Source of the DNA: Litoreibacter halocynthiae
GTDB taxonomy: Bacteria > Pseudomonadota > Alphaproteobacteria > Rhodobacterales > Rhodobacteraceae
NCBI RefSeq assembly: GCF_004365635.1
Contig: NZ_SOBH01000001.1
Location: 372,001 to 436,000, forward strand
Length of the DNA: 64,000 nt
Direction of reading: 5' to 3'
The translations under genes were made by a program, and so were the position numbers. Below, piece after piece: positions 38,370 to 46,538 of this stretch; position 1 is the stretch's first letter, and every line of letters begins with the position of its first letter. Under the pieces are notes generated by a model. It ran no database searches. It was not told where the DNA came from and was given only the letters and a program-made list of their open reading frames with translations.

Positions 38370-38917
38370 GGTGCGCCCTCTAAATGATCCTCGTCACCGG
38401 GATGGTCGAAAGGCGGCTGCACCCCGCGCAGGAACGCGATAAATGCCGATAACAGGCAGGCTGCGCCCGCCAAGTAGCCAAAGGGCGCGAGGGGGATTTC
38501 CAGTGCGTTGGTCACCGCCCCGTCTAATGCAGAGTGGTAGGCGTGGGTGAATAGCCGCCATGAGAATGTCGCCAGCAAAGCCGCCGAGAACAGTCCGGCA
38601 AAGGCCGACAACCACCGCTGGGACCGTGGGCTAAGCGCCATGTTTAGCAGATCAACCTCGACATGCTCGTTGCGTTCCGTGGTCAGGGGCAGGGCCATGA
38701 AGACGAGGGCCGCAAGCAGCAACTCCGTCATCTCGAAAGCGCCTGAGAGCGGGGCGTCAAGGAAGTAGCGCCCGATCACGTCGATGCAGGTGATAAGGGC
38801 GAGCACAAGCAGAATAACCGCGGCACCGACCCCAAGAGTCCGGTTCAGCAAAAGGCCGATATCCAGCCCCCCGTCCTGAGGGGGCTGGTTTGGAAACCGG
38901 TGTCGCAGCTTTTCCAT
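38366..38917 (-). CDS. TRAP transporter small permease (DctQ)
   Basis: 183 residues with four hydrophobic segments and the DctQ pattern TCIDVIGRYFLDAPLSGAFE and ALPLTTERNEHVEVDLL. Membrane partner of the DctM subunit. Placed 3 bases downstream of dctP, and overlapping dctM by 4 bases, as in a tight operon. Confidence 0.93.
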   Translation of the reverse strand: MEKLRHRFPNQPPQDGGLDIGLLLNRTLGVGAAVILLVLALITCIDVIGRYFLDAPLSGAFEMTELLLAALVFMALPLTTERNEHVEVDLLNMALSPRSQRWLSAFAGLFSAALLATFSWRLFTHAYHSALDGAVTNALEIPLAPFGYLAGAACLLSAFIAFLRGVQPPFDHPGDEDHLEGAP

Positions 38918-38920
38918 TGC

Positions 38921-39952
38921 TTAGTAGTCCACGCCGGATTGCTTACGCATATCTGCGAGCGCCGCGACGCCGTCATAGCCGTCACCACTGATCGCTTCGG
39001 CCCATGCCGCTTCGTGCTTGGCAGCGAGCGTCTTGATGTTGGCAAGAACCGCGTCGGGTGCGTCATAAACTTCGATGCCAGCGGCGTCGATCGCGTCCAG
39101 CGCTTTGGTATCGGCATCATTCCACGCGGTGCCCACAAGTTCGGCAAACGCTTCGCCGGAGATGGCGTCAATCGCGGCGCGGTCCTCTTCGGAAATCTCG
39201 TTCCACTTGCCTTCGTTCATCACCATGAACCATGTGGTGTTATAGATCCCGCCGGGAACCCGCATGGAGTATTTGATGTCGTCGGTCAGTTTGAACGCGG
39301 TCAACGCTTCGTAGGTAAATGTAACGCCGTCAATCACGCCGCGCGACAGCTTCTCGTAGACCTCAGTCGAGGACATGAAGAGCGTCGTGGCTCCCAGATC
39401 GGTCAGCAATTCCGATACATAACCGCCGGGCACACGAACTTTCAGTCCGGCAAAGTCTTCGGTTTTTTCGATCTTGCGCGCGTTATTGTGAAAGATGCCC
39501 GGCCCATGAACGAACAGGCCCAGCAACTTGACGCCTTCGTGCTCTTTCTGGGCTTCAAGTGGTCCGGAATAAACGTTCCAGAACGCCTTCGACCCAGATA
39601 CAGCATCGTCCCCGATGAACGAGAACTGGCCGATGCGGGAGCGGCTGAACCGGTCGTCGGTAGTGAAAGAGTGCAGGCCATAAGTTATGTCGGCGATCCC
39701 GTCGGCGGCCATATCGTAGTGAGAGGGGGGTGGCCCCATTGGCTTTGCCAGAACCCGCACGGTAACGCGGCCTTCGGTGACTTCCTCGACCTGTTTGGCC
39801 CAAGGCTTGATCGCGCCCACCACGATTGGATGCCGCGGGGGCAGCCAGCTTGAAAGGGCCAGTTGGGTTTCGGCAGAGGCGAGTGTTGCAAAGCTGGTGG
39901 TCGCGAAAGCGGCCCCAGCAAGCAGCGCGAGCATTTTGTTCTTGATTGTCAT
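38921..39952 (-). CDS. TRAP transporter substrate-binding protein (DctP)
   Basis: 343 residues. Signal peptide (MTIKNKMLALLAGAAFATTSFATLASA) and a DctP-type periplasmic domain with FAGLKVRVPGG, whose Arg binds the ligand carboxylate. Substrate is presumably an aromatic or organic acid given its place inside a homogentisate operon. Genes for both permease subunits follow directly. Confidence 0.93.
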   Translation of the reverse strand: MTIKNKMLALLAGAAFATTSFATLASAETQLALSSWLPPRHPIVVGAIKPWAKQVEEVTEGRVTVRVLAKPMGPPPSHYDMAADGIADITYGLHSFTTDDRFSRSRIGQFSFIGDDAVSGSKAFWNVYSGPLEAQKEHEGVKLLGLFVHGPGIFHNNARKIEKTEDFAGLKVRVPGGYVSELLTDLGATTLFMSSTEVYEKLSRGVIDGVTFTYEALTAFKLTDDIKYSMRVPGGIYNTTWFMVMNEGKWNEISEEDRAAIDAISGEAFAELVGTAWNDADTKALDAIDAAGIEVYDAPDAVLANIKTLAAKHEAAWAEAISGDGYDGVAALADMRKQSGVDY

Positions 39953-39978
39953 TAGTGTAGTTCTCCCTTGAAGTTTTT

Positions 39979-40167
39979 TTATTCTGCGGCTTTTGCGAGG
40001 GCTTCGTTGAGCACCTCGCGGTCGCCAATATGATTGGCGAGTATCAATATGAGCCGCGCATTGAAGGCATCGCTTTGGGTTTTGGACATCCCGTCATGAG
40101 CGTTCAGTAGCGCCTCATAAAAATCATCTGGCCGGTCGATATTCGCTTTGAGGTTCAGAGTGCTCAT
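39979..40167 (-). CDS. DUF2783 small protein
   Basis: 62 residues from the ATG at 40167 (MSTLNLKANIDRPDDFYEALLNAHDG), with the family stretch SDAFNARLILILANHIGD. DUF2783 is habitually encoded next to a FAD-dependent hydroxylase and a MBL-fold protein, as here, one base after the hydroxylase stop. It may be a small partner or stabiliser of the hydroxylase; function unproven. Confidence 0.85.
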   Translation of the reverse strand: MSTLNLKANIDRPDDFYEALLNAHDGMSKTQSDAFNARLILILANHIGDREVLNEALAKAAE

Positions 40168-40168
40168 A

Positions 40169-41797
40169 TCAGTTGTCCTTTCCGGTCGCGCGGCGCAGGG
40201 CTTGCCGGACTGATGCCTCGTCGAAGCTGGTCCAGCGCGCGGCGACATGCTGATCCGGACGGATCAGATAAACGGCGGAGCCAGCGTCACCCAGATAGCG
40301 CGCGGCCAGTTGACCGGACGCATCGTCTTTGGCTGATACCGCGACGCGGCGGATGGTGATGCCGTCTTCTTCCAGAGTGTCCGGCGCGTCTGCGTCAATC
40401 GTCAGCAGGGTGAAATCATTTCCCAAATGGCACAACAGGAACCCGTCACCCAACGGGGCATCAGGGCAGGGGGATCCGGGGCGTGTGCGGGCGGGTCCAG
40501 CCAGTGCATCGGCAGAGTTCAGCGCCGAACCATCATAGGTGCAAGGCACGCTCAGTCGGCCAGAGTTGACCAGGGGACGGGCGAATTCATGATGTTCGCT
40601 GAGGGTCAGAACAGCGTCACGGAAGATGTGGCTGATCTCGGATTTCGGCGTGATGAAATCGGTGGAGCGCGTGGAGTTCAGGATGTTCTCGTCCGCGCCG
40701 TAGACCCGCTCTGTGTCATAGCTGTCCAGCAGCGTTTCAGGTGCCTTGCCCTTGATGACCAATCCCAGTTTCCAACCCAGATTGTCGGCATCCTGCATGC
40801 CCGAATTTGCGCCGCGTGCCCCGAAAGGTGACACCTGATGTGCCGCGTCTCCGGCGAACAGGACAGGGCCAGAGCGGAAATGCTCCATCCGTTTGCACTG
40901 AAAGGTGTAGATCGAGGACCAGACCATCTCGTATTCGACATCTGGTCCCAGCATCGCATCCAGCCGTGCGCGGATGTTTTCTTCTTTCATCTCTTCGGCG
41001 CGATCGACGTCCCAGCCGATTTGGAAATCAATGCGCCAAACGTCATCGGGCTGCTTGTGCAGCAAGGTAGACGCCCCCGACTTGAAGGGCGGATCGAACC
41101 AGAACCAACGCTCGGTCGGGAACTTGGTGTTGCCCTTCATCTTGATGTCGGCAATCAGGAAGCTGTCCTGAAACACCCGTCCGGTGAAATCCAGACCCAA
41201 CATCCGCCGCAGCGGAGAGGCTGCCCCGTCGCAGCCAATCAGCCAGTCAGCCTCAAGCGTGTAGGGGCCGTCGGGGGTCATGACTGTCAAAACGACGTGA
41301 TCGTCCTTGACCTGCACCGTATCAACGCGGTTCTTGCCGCGGATTTGGATGGGCGCTCCTTCGGCCTGCAACGCGCGGGCCCGTTCAATCATGAACTGCT
41401 CGAAATAGGGCTGCTGCATGTTGATGAAGGCGGGGAATTTGTGGCCTTCCTCGGGCAGAAGGTTGAATTCAAACACCTGTCGGTCCTGATGAAACACCTT
41501 GCCGACGTTCCAGACAACGCCCTTATCCAGCATCTCGTCACCGCATCCGTAGCGGTCCGCGATCTCAAGGCTGCGCTTGGCAAAACAAATCGCCCGACTG
41601 CCCATTCCGACGCCTTCGTGGTCGTCCAGCACCAGCACCGGAATGCCCTGCCGCCCCAGATCAAGAGCCGTGGCGATGCCCACCGGGCCGCCGCCCATGA
41701 CGACAACGGGATGACGTACTGGCGCCTCCTGATCCTGATCGGACGAGCGCTCATAAGGATAGGCCTTGAAGGCCAAAGTATATCGGTCGTCAAACAT
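40169..41797 (-). CDS. FAD-dependent aromatic hydroxylase (MhpA-like)
   Basis: 542 residues from the ATG at 41797, with GGGAGG upstream. Group A flavin monooxygenase: the FAD-binding VVVMGGGPVGIATALDLG (about residues 31-48), the DG motif (LIGCDGAASPLRRMLG) and GD motif (VLFAGDAAHQVSPFGARGANSGMQDADNL). Closest described relatives are 3-(3-hydroxyphenyl)propionate hydroxylases. In this cluster it could hydroxylate a hydroxyphenylacetate to homogentisate; this is inference. Confidence 0.85.
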   Translation of the reverse strand: MFDDRYTLAFKAYPYERSSDQDQEAPVRHPVVVMGGGPVGIATALDLGRQGIPVLVLDDHEGVGMGSRAICFAKRSLEIADRYGCGDEMLDKGVVWNVGKVFHQDRQVFEFNLLPEEGHKFPAFINMQQPYFEQFMIERARALQAEGAPIQIRGKNRVDTVQVKDDHVVLTVMTPDGPYTLEADWLIGCDGAASPLRRMLGLDFTGRVFQDSFLIADIKMKGNTKFPTERWFWFDPPFKSGASTLLHKQPDDVWRIDFQIGWDVDRAEEMKEENIRARLDAMLGPDVEYEMVWSSIYTFQCKRMEHFRSGPVLFAGDAAHQVSPFGARGANSGMQDADNLGWKLGLVIKGKAPETLLDSYDTERVYGADENILNSTRSTDFITPKSEISHIFRDAVLTLSEHHEFARPLVNSGRLSVPCTYDGSALNSADALAGPARTRPGSPCPDAPLGDGFLLCHLGNDFTLLTIDADAPDTLEEDGITIRRVAVSAKDDASGQLAARYLGDAGSAVYLIRPDQHVAARWTSFDEASVRQALRRATGKDN

Positions 41798-41823
41798 AGT
41801 AATGCATCCTCCCTTGGGGCGTT

Positions 41824-42774
41824 TTAGCCCTGCAATGCGTCCCACATCTCCAGATCGCGCTGCGCCGTCCAGATGCGCGGCGTGTCAATCCCGCGCGCTT
41901 CGTCGTAAGCGCGCGCAACGTTGAACGGCAGGCAGTGCTCGTAGATCGCATAGTCCTTGAATTTCGGATCGCAGACTTCGCGCACCGCGTCCCATGCGTC
42001 TTTCAGGCTGCCGCCTTTGGCGGCGACACGCGCGGCCGGAAAATAGGTGCTTTCAACGAAATCGCGTGTGTTTTCCAGCGCCGCGTTGACCATGTCTTTG
42101 CCGACCAGCGCGTCACCGCGCCCCGGCGCAATCGCGTCCACATCGAAGGATGCGATGTTGTCGAGCGTATGGCCCCAGTCGCCGAAATGGCCATCGCCGC
42201 AATAGCAGGCGGAATGGTATTCCACGATATCGCCGGTAAACATGACGTTCTCGTCGGGGACGTGAATGACGATATCACCCGCCGTATGTGCCCGGCCCAG
42301 ATGCATCAGATCAACGCGGCGGTTGCCCAGATAGACGGTCATGCTGTCGCTGAATGTGGTGGTCGGCCATGTCAGGCCGGGGATGCTTTCGTGGCCTTCA
42401 AACAGGCGCGGGAAGCGTTGAAACTCGCTGTCCCAGTCTTCTTGACCACGCTCCACGACCATGGCACGGGCGGTGTCGCCCATGATGATCTGGTCCGCAC
42501 CAAAGGCCGACGCGCCCAGCACACGCACGGCGTGATAGTGGGTCAAAGCCACATGGCTGATCGGCTTATCGGTGATCTCGCGCACCTTTTCGATCACTTT
42601 GTTTGCCAGCCGTGGGGTGGCCTGTGCTTCCACGATCATCACAGAATCGTCGCCGATGATCACACCGCTGTTGGGGTCACCTTCAGCGGTAAAGGCCCAA
42701 AGCCCGTCGCCTACTTCTGTGAAGCTGATGTTCTTCTCACCCATGTCTCCTTGAGATGCGAATGCTTTGGCCAT
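41824..42774 (-). CDS. MBL-fold protein with altered metal motif
   Basis: 316 residues. The beta-lactamase-fold core is clear: ISHVALTHYHAVRVLGASAFGAD (about 72-94), HLGRAHTAGDIVIHV and VMFTGDIVEYHSACYCGDG. The HxHxDH metal motif reads H79-Y-H81-A-V83-R84, so the Asp and final His of the second metal site are missing. First gene of the operon, 26 bases before the hydroxylase. It could be a monometallic hydrolase or lactonase. Confidence 0.85.
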   Translation of the reverse strand: MAKAFASQGDMGEKNISFTEVGDGLWAFTAEGDPNSGVIIGDDSVMIVEAQATPRLANKVIEKVREITDKPISHVALTHYHAVRVLGASAFGADQIIMGDTARAMVVERGQEDWDSEFQRFPRLFEGHESIPGLTWPTTTFSDSMTVYLGNRRVDLMHLGRAHTAGDIVIHVPDENVMFTGDIVEYHSACYCGDGHFGDWGHTLDNIASFDVDAIAPGRGDALVGKDMVNAALENTRDFVESTYFPAARVAAKGGSLKDAWDAVREVCDPKFKDYAIYEHCLPFNVARAYDEARGIDTPRIWTAQRDLEMWDALQG

Positions 42775-42861
42775 GGGTGATTCTCCTGCTTTGGATTGAC
42801 CCGGATCATACGCTACGGGTCAGTTGCTGTTGGCTGTCGCCTGCCGTAAGGTAAGCGAAAT

Positions 42862-42924
42862 CGTTTCATTGGAAACGTTTTCCTTGCATGAAGCAATAAT
42901 GTCAATATCATTTCTTATGAAACG
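42862..42924. promoter_or_regulatory. Two matching inverted repeats upstream of MarR/MBL genes
   Basis: Two copies of TTTC-N4-GAAACG occur in the divergent intergenic region: within 42862-42877 (CGTTTCATTGGAAACG) and at 42911-42924 (TTTCTTATGAAACG). Shared TTTC/GAAA half-sites with identical spacing suggest binding sites of the MarR protein encoded next door. Confidence 0.6.
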
Positions 42925-42947
42925 AAAAGTCCGGAACTTGTGCCGCC

Positions 42948-43448
42948 ATGAAATCCGACGATTTTAACCTATCATATTTTCTGCCTTATCAGCTTGCCAT
43001 TCTGTCGTCCCGTATCAGCAAGCTGCTGTCGAAGGTTTACGGTGACCGCTACGGTCTTTCGATCCCCGAATGGAGAGTGCTTGTGCATGTGGCACGACGC
43101 GAAAAGATGTCGGTTCGCGAAATCCACAAATGCGTTAATTTTGAAAAGCCTACGGTCAGTCGGGCCGTGTCCAAGCTGGAGGACACTGGGCTGGTTGCCA
43201 AAACCGCAAGTGAGCAAGATCAGCGGTTGGTTGAGATCGAATTGACCGAGGCAGGATTTGACGTGCTGAAGGGCATCACCCGCGAGGCCCGCTCGTTTGA
43301 GGAGAATATCTTAGGCGAGTTCTCCGAGGCCGACAGGCATCAGTTATACGTCTTGATGGAGCGTCTGCATGATGCGTTGGACAAGCACCCTGAAGCTGCG
43401 AATCGTCCGCCCATGGATATTGAGGCACGTAGTGATCTGCTTGGGTGA
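42948..43448 (+). CDS. MarR family transcriptional regulator
   Basis: 166 residues. Winged helix-turn-helix with YGLSIPEWRVLVHVARREKMSV, KCVNFEKPTVSRAVSKLEDTGLV and EQDQRLVEIELTEAGFDVL. Diverges from the ten-gene homogentisate operon and is the likely repressor responding to its aromatic substrate or a CoA ester/pathway intermediate. Ends with MDIEARSDLLG. A clear ribosome site is not seen. Confidence 0.92.
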   Translation: MKSDDFNLSYFLPYQLAILSSRISKLLSKVYGDRYGLSIPEWRVLVHVARREKMSVREIHKCVNFEKPTVSRAVSKLEDTGLVAKTASEQDQRLVEIELTEAGFDVLKGITREARSFEENILGEFSEADRHQLYVLMERLHDALDKHPEAANRPPMDIEARSDLLG

Positions 43449-43515
43449 GGCGACATCAATACGACACTCGCGCGCCGCAGCACGTCAAATGTTCACAACT
43501 TGAGGAAACGGATTC

Positions 43516-43644
43516 ATGACTGACCTGACTGGCAAAACGGCAGTGATAACAGGTTCGACCTCTGGCATTGGGCTGGGGCTGGAGCGCGGGTTTGCGCAAG
43601 CACGCGCAAACGTGGTCATGAACATCACCGGGACAGCAACATGA
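43516..43644 (+). pseudogene. Truncated short-chain dehydrogenase (BdhA-like) remnant
   Basis: 43 codons: MTDLTGKTAVITGSTSGIG and LGLERGFAQARANVVMN, then ITGTAT and TGA. The first 35 residues match the Rossmann start of 3-hydroxybutyrate dehydrogenases, including the TGxxxGIG dinucleotide motif, then the frame diverges and stops; the rest of the usual about 260 residues is missing. Its TGA overlaps the ATG of the CoA-transferase gene (ATGA), as if the remnant now serves only to couple translation. Confidence 0.7.
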
Positions 43645-45572
43645 GGGCTGGCAAGGTCGTTTCCGCCGCTGAGGCCGCAGCTTTGGTTAAAGACGGCGAT
43701 ACCGTCACCACGTCCGGCTTTGTCGGGATTGGTGTGCCTGATGAATTGCTCGCTGCCATTGAGGCCCGATTTCTGGAAACGGATCATCCGCGCGACCTGT
43801 CGCTGGTTTTTGCCGCAGGGCAGGGCGACGGCAAGGATCGTGGACTGAACCGGCTGGGCCATGAGGGACTGCTGAAACGTGTCGTCGGCGGCCATTGGGG
43901 TCTGATCCCGAAAGTCGCGAAGCTGGCCACCGAGGGTAAGATCGAGGGCTGGAACCTGCCCCAAGGCGTGATCAGCCAGCTTTACCGCGATATTGCAGCG
44001 GGCAAGCCGGGGATGTTGTCGAAGGTGGGTCTGGAAACTTTTGTTGACCCGCGACAGGGTGGGGGGGCGATCAACTCCATCTCTATGGACCCTCAGGTCG
44101 AGCTGATGGAGATCGGTGGCGAAGAAATCCTGTTCTACCCGTCGCATAACCTGACCGTGGCGCTGCTGCGCGGCACCACCGCCGACGAGGCAGGCAATGT
44201 CACGATGGAGCGCGAAGCCCTGACCATCGACAACCTTGCGCAGGCCATGGCCGTCCATAATGCGGGCGGCGTGGTCATCGTTCAGGTTGAACGCGTGGCG
44301 CGGGCGGGGTCACTGCCTGCGCGGGACGTCCATATTCCGGGCATTCTTGTAGATGCCATTGTCGTCTCCAAGCCTGAAAACCACCTGCAAACCTACAGCA
44401 CGGCCTTCAGCCAAGCCTTTACCAACCGCATCAGCCCACCTGCGGGCGAAATCCCTGCCTTGCCGCTGGATGCCCGCAAGGTGATCGCCCGTCGCTGTGC
44501 GTTCGAGTTGCCGGTCAACGGCGTGGTCAATCTGGGCATCGGGATGCCCGAAGGGGTCGCCTCGGTCGCGGCTGAAGAGGGCCTGTTGGAGCATCTGACC
44601 CTGACGGCGGAGCCGGGTGTGATCGGTGGACAACCCGCCTCGGGGCTGGATTTTGGCGCGGCGGTCAATACGGACGCGGTGATCCCGCAGAACAACCAGT
44701 TTGATTTCTATGATGGCGGTGGCCTTGATATGGCCTGCCTTGGCCTCGCGCAGGCGGATGCCGTGGGCAACGTGAACGTGTCGCGGTTCGGGCCTCGGCT
44801 TGCGGGGGCGGGCGGATTTATCAACATCAGCCAGAACGCCCGCGCGGTGGTGTTCGCAGGCACCTTCACGGCGCAGGGGCTGGATGTGCATATTGGCGAA
44901 GGCGGGGTCGAGATCCGCAAAGAGGGGCGGGCACGCAAGTTCCTTGACCATGTGGAGCAGATCTCGTTCTCGGGCGCGCGTGCCGCACGGCTTGGGCAAC
45001 CGGTTCTTTATGTAACGGAACGCTGCGTATTCGAGCTGACGACAAATGGTTTGGAGTTGAAAGAAATCGCCCCCGGGATTGATCTTGATCGCGATATTTT
45101 GGGTCTCATGGACGTGCGCCCGATTGTGAATGAAGTAAGCCTCATGGACGCTCGCATCTTCCGTAATGGCGAGATGGACTTGCGCACCGATCTTCTGCAT
45201 CTCGATCTGCCGGACCGCATTGCGATTGATCCTAATCTAGGTCTGCTGTTCCTTAACTTCGAGAAAATGCGCATCCGCACGCTCGACGAGATCAAACTTG
45301 TTGAACGTCTGGTGTCGGAAGCCTGTGTCGCATATGGCAAACCGGTCGATGTTGTCGTCAACTACGATGGATTTCGCATTGATGAGGTGCTCGAAAGCAA
45401 CTGGGCCGAGATGGTGAACGGCCTGACAGAGCGCTTTTACCGAAACGTATCGCGTTACTCTGGCTCGGCTTTCATGCGGATGAAACTGGGTGAGGTTTTC
45501 CCCGATGCGCGCACCCACATCTACGAGAGCAGGGAAAAGGCGAGGTCTTTCCTTGGGTCTAACGGGGCATAG
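43641..45572 (+). CDS. Acyl-CoA:acetate / 3-ketoacid CoA-transferase, fused two-domain
   Basis: 643 residues. The N-terminal half (alpha-type: GKVVSAAEAAALVKDGDTVTTSGFVG) and the C-terminal half (beta-type: GVVNLGIGMPEGV, LTAEPGVIGGQPASG) are fused, as in propionate/acetoacetate CoA-transferases. The catalytic glutamate is Glu324 in TAEPGV. It could move CoA to acetoacetate made by fahA. It begins within the end of the BdhA remnant, and has extra C-terminal residues (ISRYSGSAFMRMKLG-like end). Confidence 0.88.
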   Translation: MRAGKVVSAAEAAALVKDGDTVTTSGFVGIGVPDELLAAIEARFLETDHPRDLSLVFAAGQGDGKDRGLNRLGHEGLLKRVVGGHWGLIPKVAKLATEGKIEGWNLPQGVISQLYRDIAAGKPGMLSKVGLETFVDPRQGGGAINSISMDPQVELMEIGGEEILFYPSHNLTVALLRGTTADEAGNVTMEREALTIDNLAQAMAVHNAGGVVIVQVERVARAGSLPARDVHIPGILVDAIVVSKPENHLQTYSTAFSQAFTNRISPPAGEIPALPLDARKVIARRCAFELPVNGVVNLGIGMPEGVASVAAEEGLLEHLTLTAEPGVIGGQPASGLDFGAAVNTDAVIPQNNQFDFYDGGGLDMACLGLAQADAVGNVNVSRFGPRLAGAGGFINISQNARAVVFAGTFTAQGLDVHIGEGGVEIRKEGRARKFLDHVEQISFSGARAARLGQPVLYVTERCVFELTTNGLELKEIAPGIDLDRDILGLMDVRPIVNEVSLMDARIFRNGEMDLRTDLLHLDLPDRIAIDPNLGLLFLNFEKMRIRTLDEIKLVERLVSEACVAYGKPVDVVVNYDGFRIDEVLESNWAEMVNGLTERFYRNVSRYSGSAFMRMKLGEVFPDARTHIYESREKARSFLGSNGA

Positions 45573-45576
45573 TTGC

Positions 45577-45605
45577 TGAACAGCCCGTCGGTGCGCGGCT
45601 GTTCA
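45577..45605. terminator. Hairpin between CoA-transferase and IclR genes
   Basis: A perfect nine-base inverted repeat (TGAACAGCC 45577-45585 with GGCTGTTCA 45597-45605) between the convergent genes. No T run, so efficiency is uncertain. Confidence 0.5.
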
Positions 45606-46409
45606 TCACGTTGGTGAGGTAAGGCCTTCGGCGCCCGCCGCTAGGTTGTCCCCGATTGTCTTGGCGGCGAGGCTGAGGCGCTCAAGATGCGCGCCAGCTA
45701 CGGCTTCCACGCTAGACCGTTCGGCAAGCCAAACCAGATTTATTGCACCGACGACCCGACTATCTGCCCGAATAGCAACGCCGATCGCGCGGGGAATCCC
45801 GCCATAGTCGACCGCACGCCCCCAATACCCCGCCTCCCGGGCGGCATAGCCATTCTTTCGCATATCCCTAAGTTTCTGCGGGAAGCTCAATGTCGCCTCC
45901 CGATCCTTCCCGCTAGTGTGCCGAGATAACTCGGCTGAAAATCTGGCGATGTCGTTCGCCTCCAGTGCGCCGAGAAAAGCGCTTCCCAAGGCGGATCGAA
46001 ACGGCGAGGGGCGGTATCCGATGCAGTCGGGGAAAATACCGTGACGAGAAAATTGTCGTGTTGTGTCGACGATCTCCACGCGCCCGTCTCCTATGGAGGC
46101 CGCCAAATCCACGCCATGACCGGTGTGTTCGGATAGTTCGACGATCTCTGCCTTGCCCGCTTCAATCAGCGCGCCAATCGAATCCGGCTCACCGCCCAAG
46201 TGCGGAAATCCGGGGCCAATCCGGTACCTGCCATCGCTACGGCTTTGGGACAGCCACCTTTGGCTGACCAGCGTTGCACAAATCCGCAATATAGTGGCTT
46301 TGGGCAGATCAGTTCGGTCCGCCAAAAAGGCTAATGAGCTTACGCCATTAACCGAAATGGCTTCGACGATCTTCATGCTGCGCTCGACAGAGCGATTTAA
46401 TTTGGCCAT
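45606..46409 (-). CDS. IclR family transcriptional regulator
   Basis: 267 residues from the ATG at 46409 (MAKLNRSVERSMKIVEAIS), preceded by AGGTGG. Helix-turn-helix (SSLAFLADRTDLPKATILRICATLV) and the IclR effector domain (VEIVDTTRQF, RPSPFRSALGSAFLGAL). It diverges from the TRAP/sulfatase genes at 46539, and a dyad over its own ribosome site suggests autorepression. Confidence 0.9.
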   Translation of the reverse strand: MAKLNRSVERSMKIVEAISVNGVSSLAFLADRTDLPKATILRICATLVSQRWLSQSRSDGRYRIGPGFPHLGGEPDSIGALIEAGKAEIVELSEHTGHGVDLAASIGDGRVEIVDTTRQFSRHGIFPDCIGYRPSPFRSALGSAFLGALEANDIARFSAELSRHTSGKDREATLSFPQKLRDMRKNGYAAREAGYWGRAVDYGGIPRAIGVAIRADSRVVGAINLVWLAERSSVEAVAGAHLERLSLAAKTIGDNLAAGAEGLTSPT

Positions 46410-46412
46410 CTT

Positions 46413-46431
46413 CGTTCCACCTAGTGAAACG
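46413..46431. promoter_or_regulatory. Dyad operator of IclR type over iclR ribosome site
   Basis: Read on the minus strand, GTTTCAC-TAG-GTGGAAC: seven-base arms with one mismatch and a central TAG, flanked by CG. It overlaps the ribosome site of the IclR-family gene and sits about 110 bases upstream of the TRAP gene. Confidence 0.6.
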
Positions 46432-46538
46432 AAAGTTCGACCAGAAACCAATCAATGTCTAGCATAAATAAAACGATGATATGTGGCGAACCCTAACGAC
46501 ACCGCAGCCGCCAGACAGCGTTAAATAGGGAGAACACG

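Noticed and set aside
40838-41827. 329-codon plus-strand frame
   Set aside because: Antisense of the FAD hydroxylase.
44310-45200. 296-codon minus-strand frame
   Set aside because: Antisense of the CoA-transferase.
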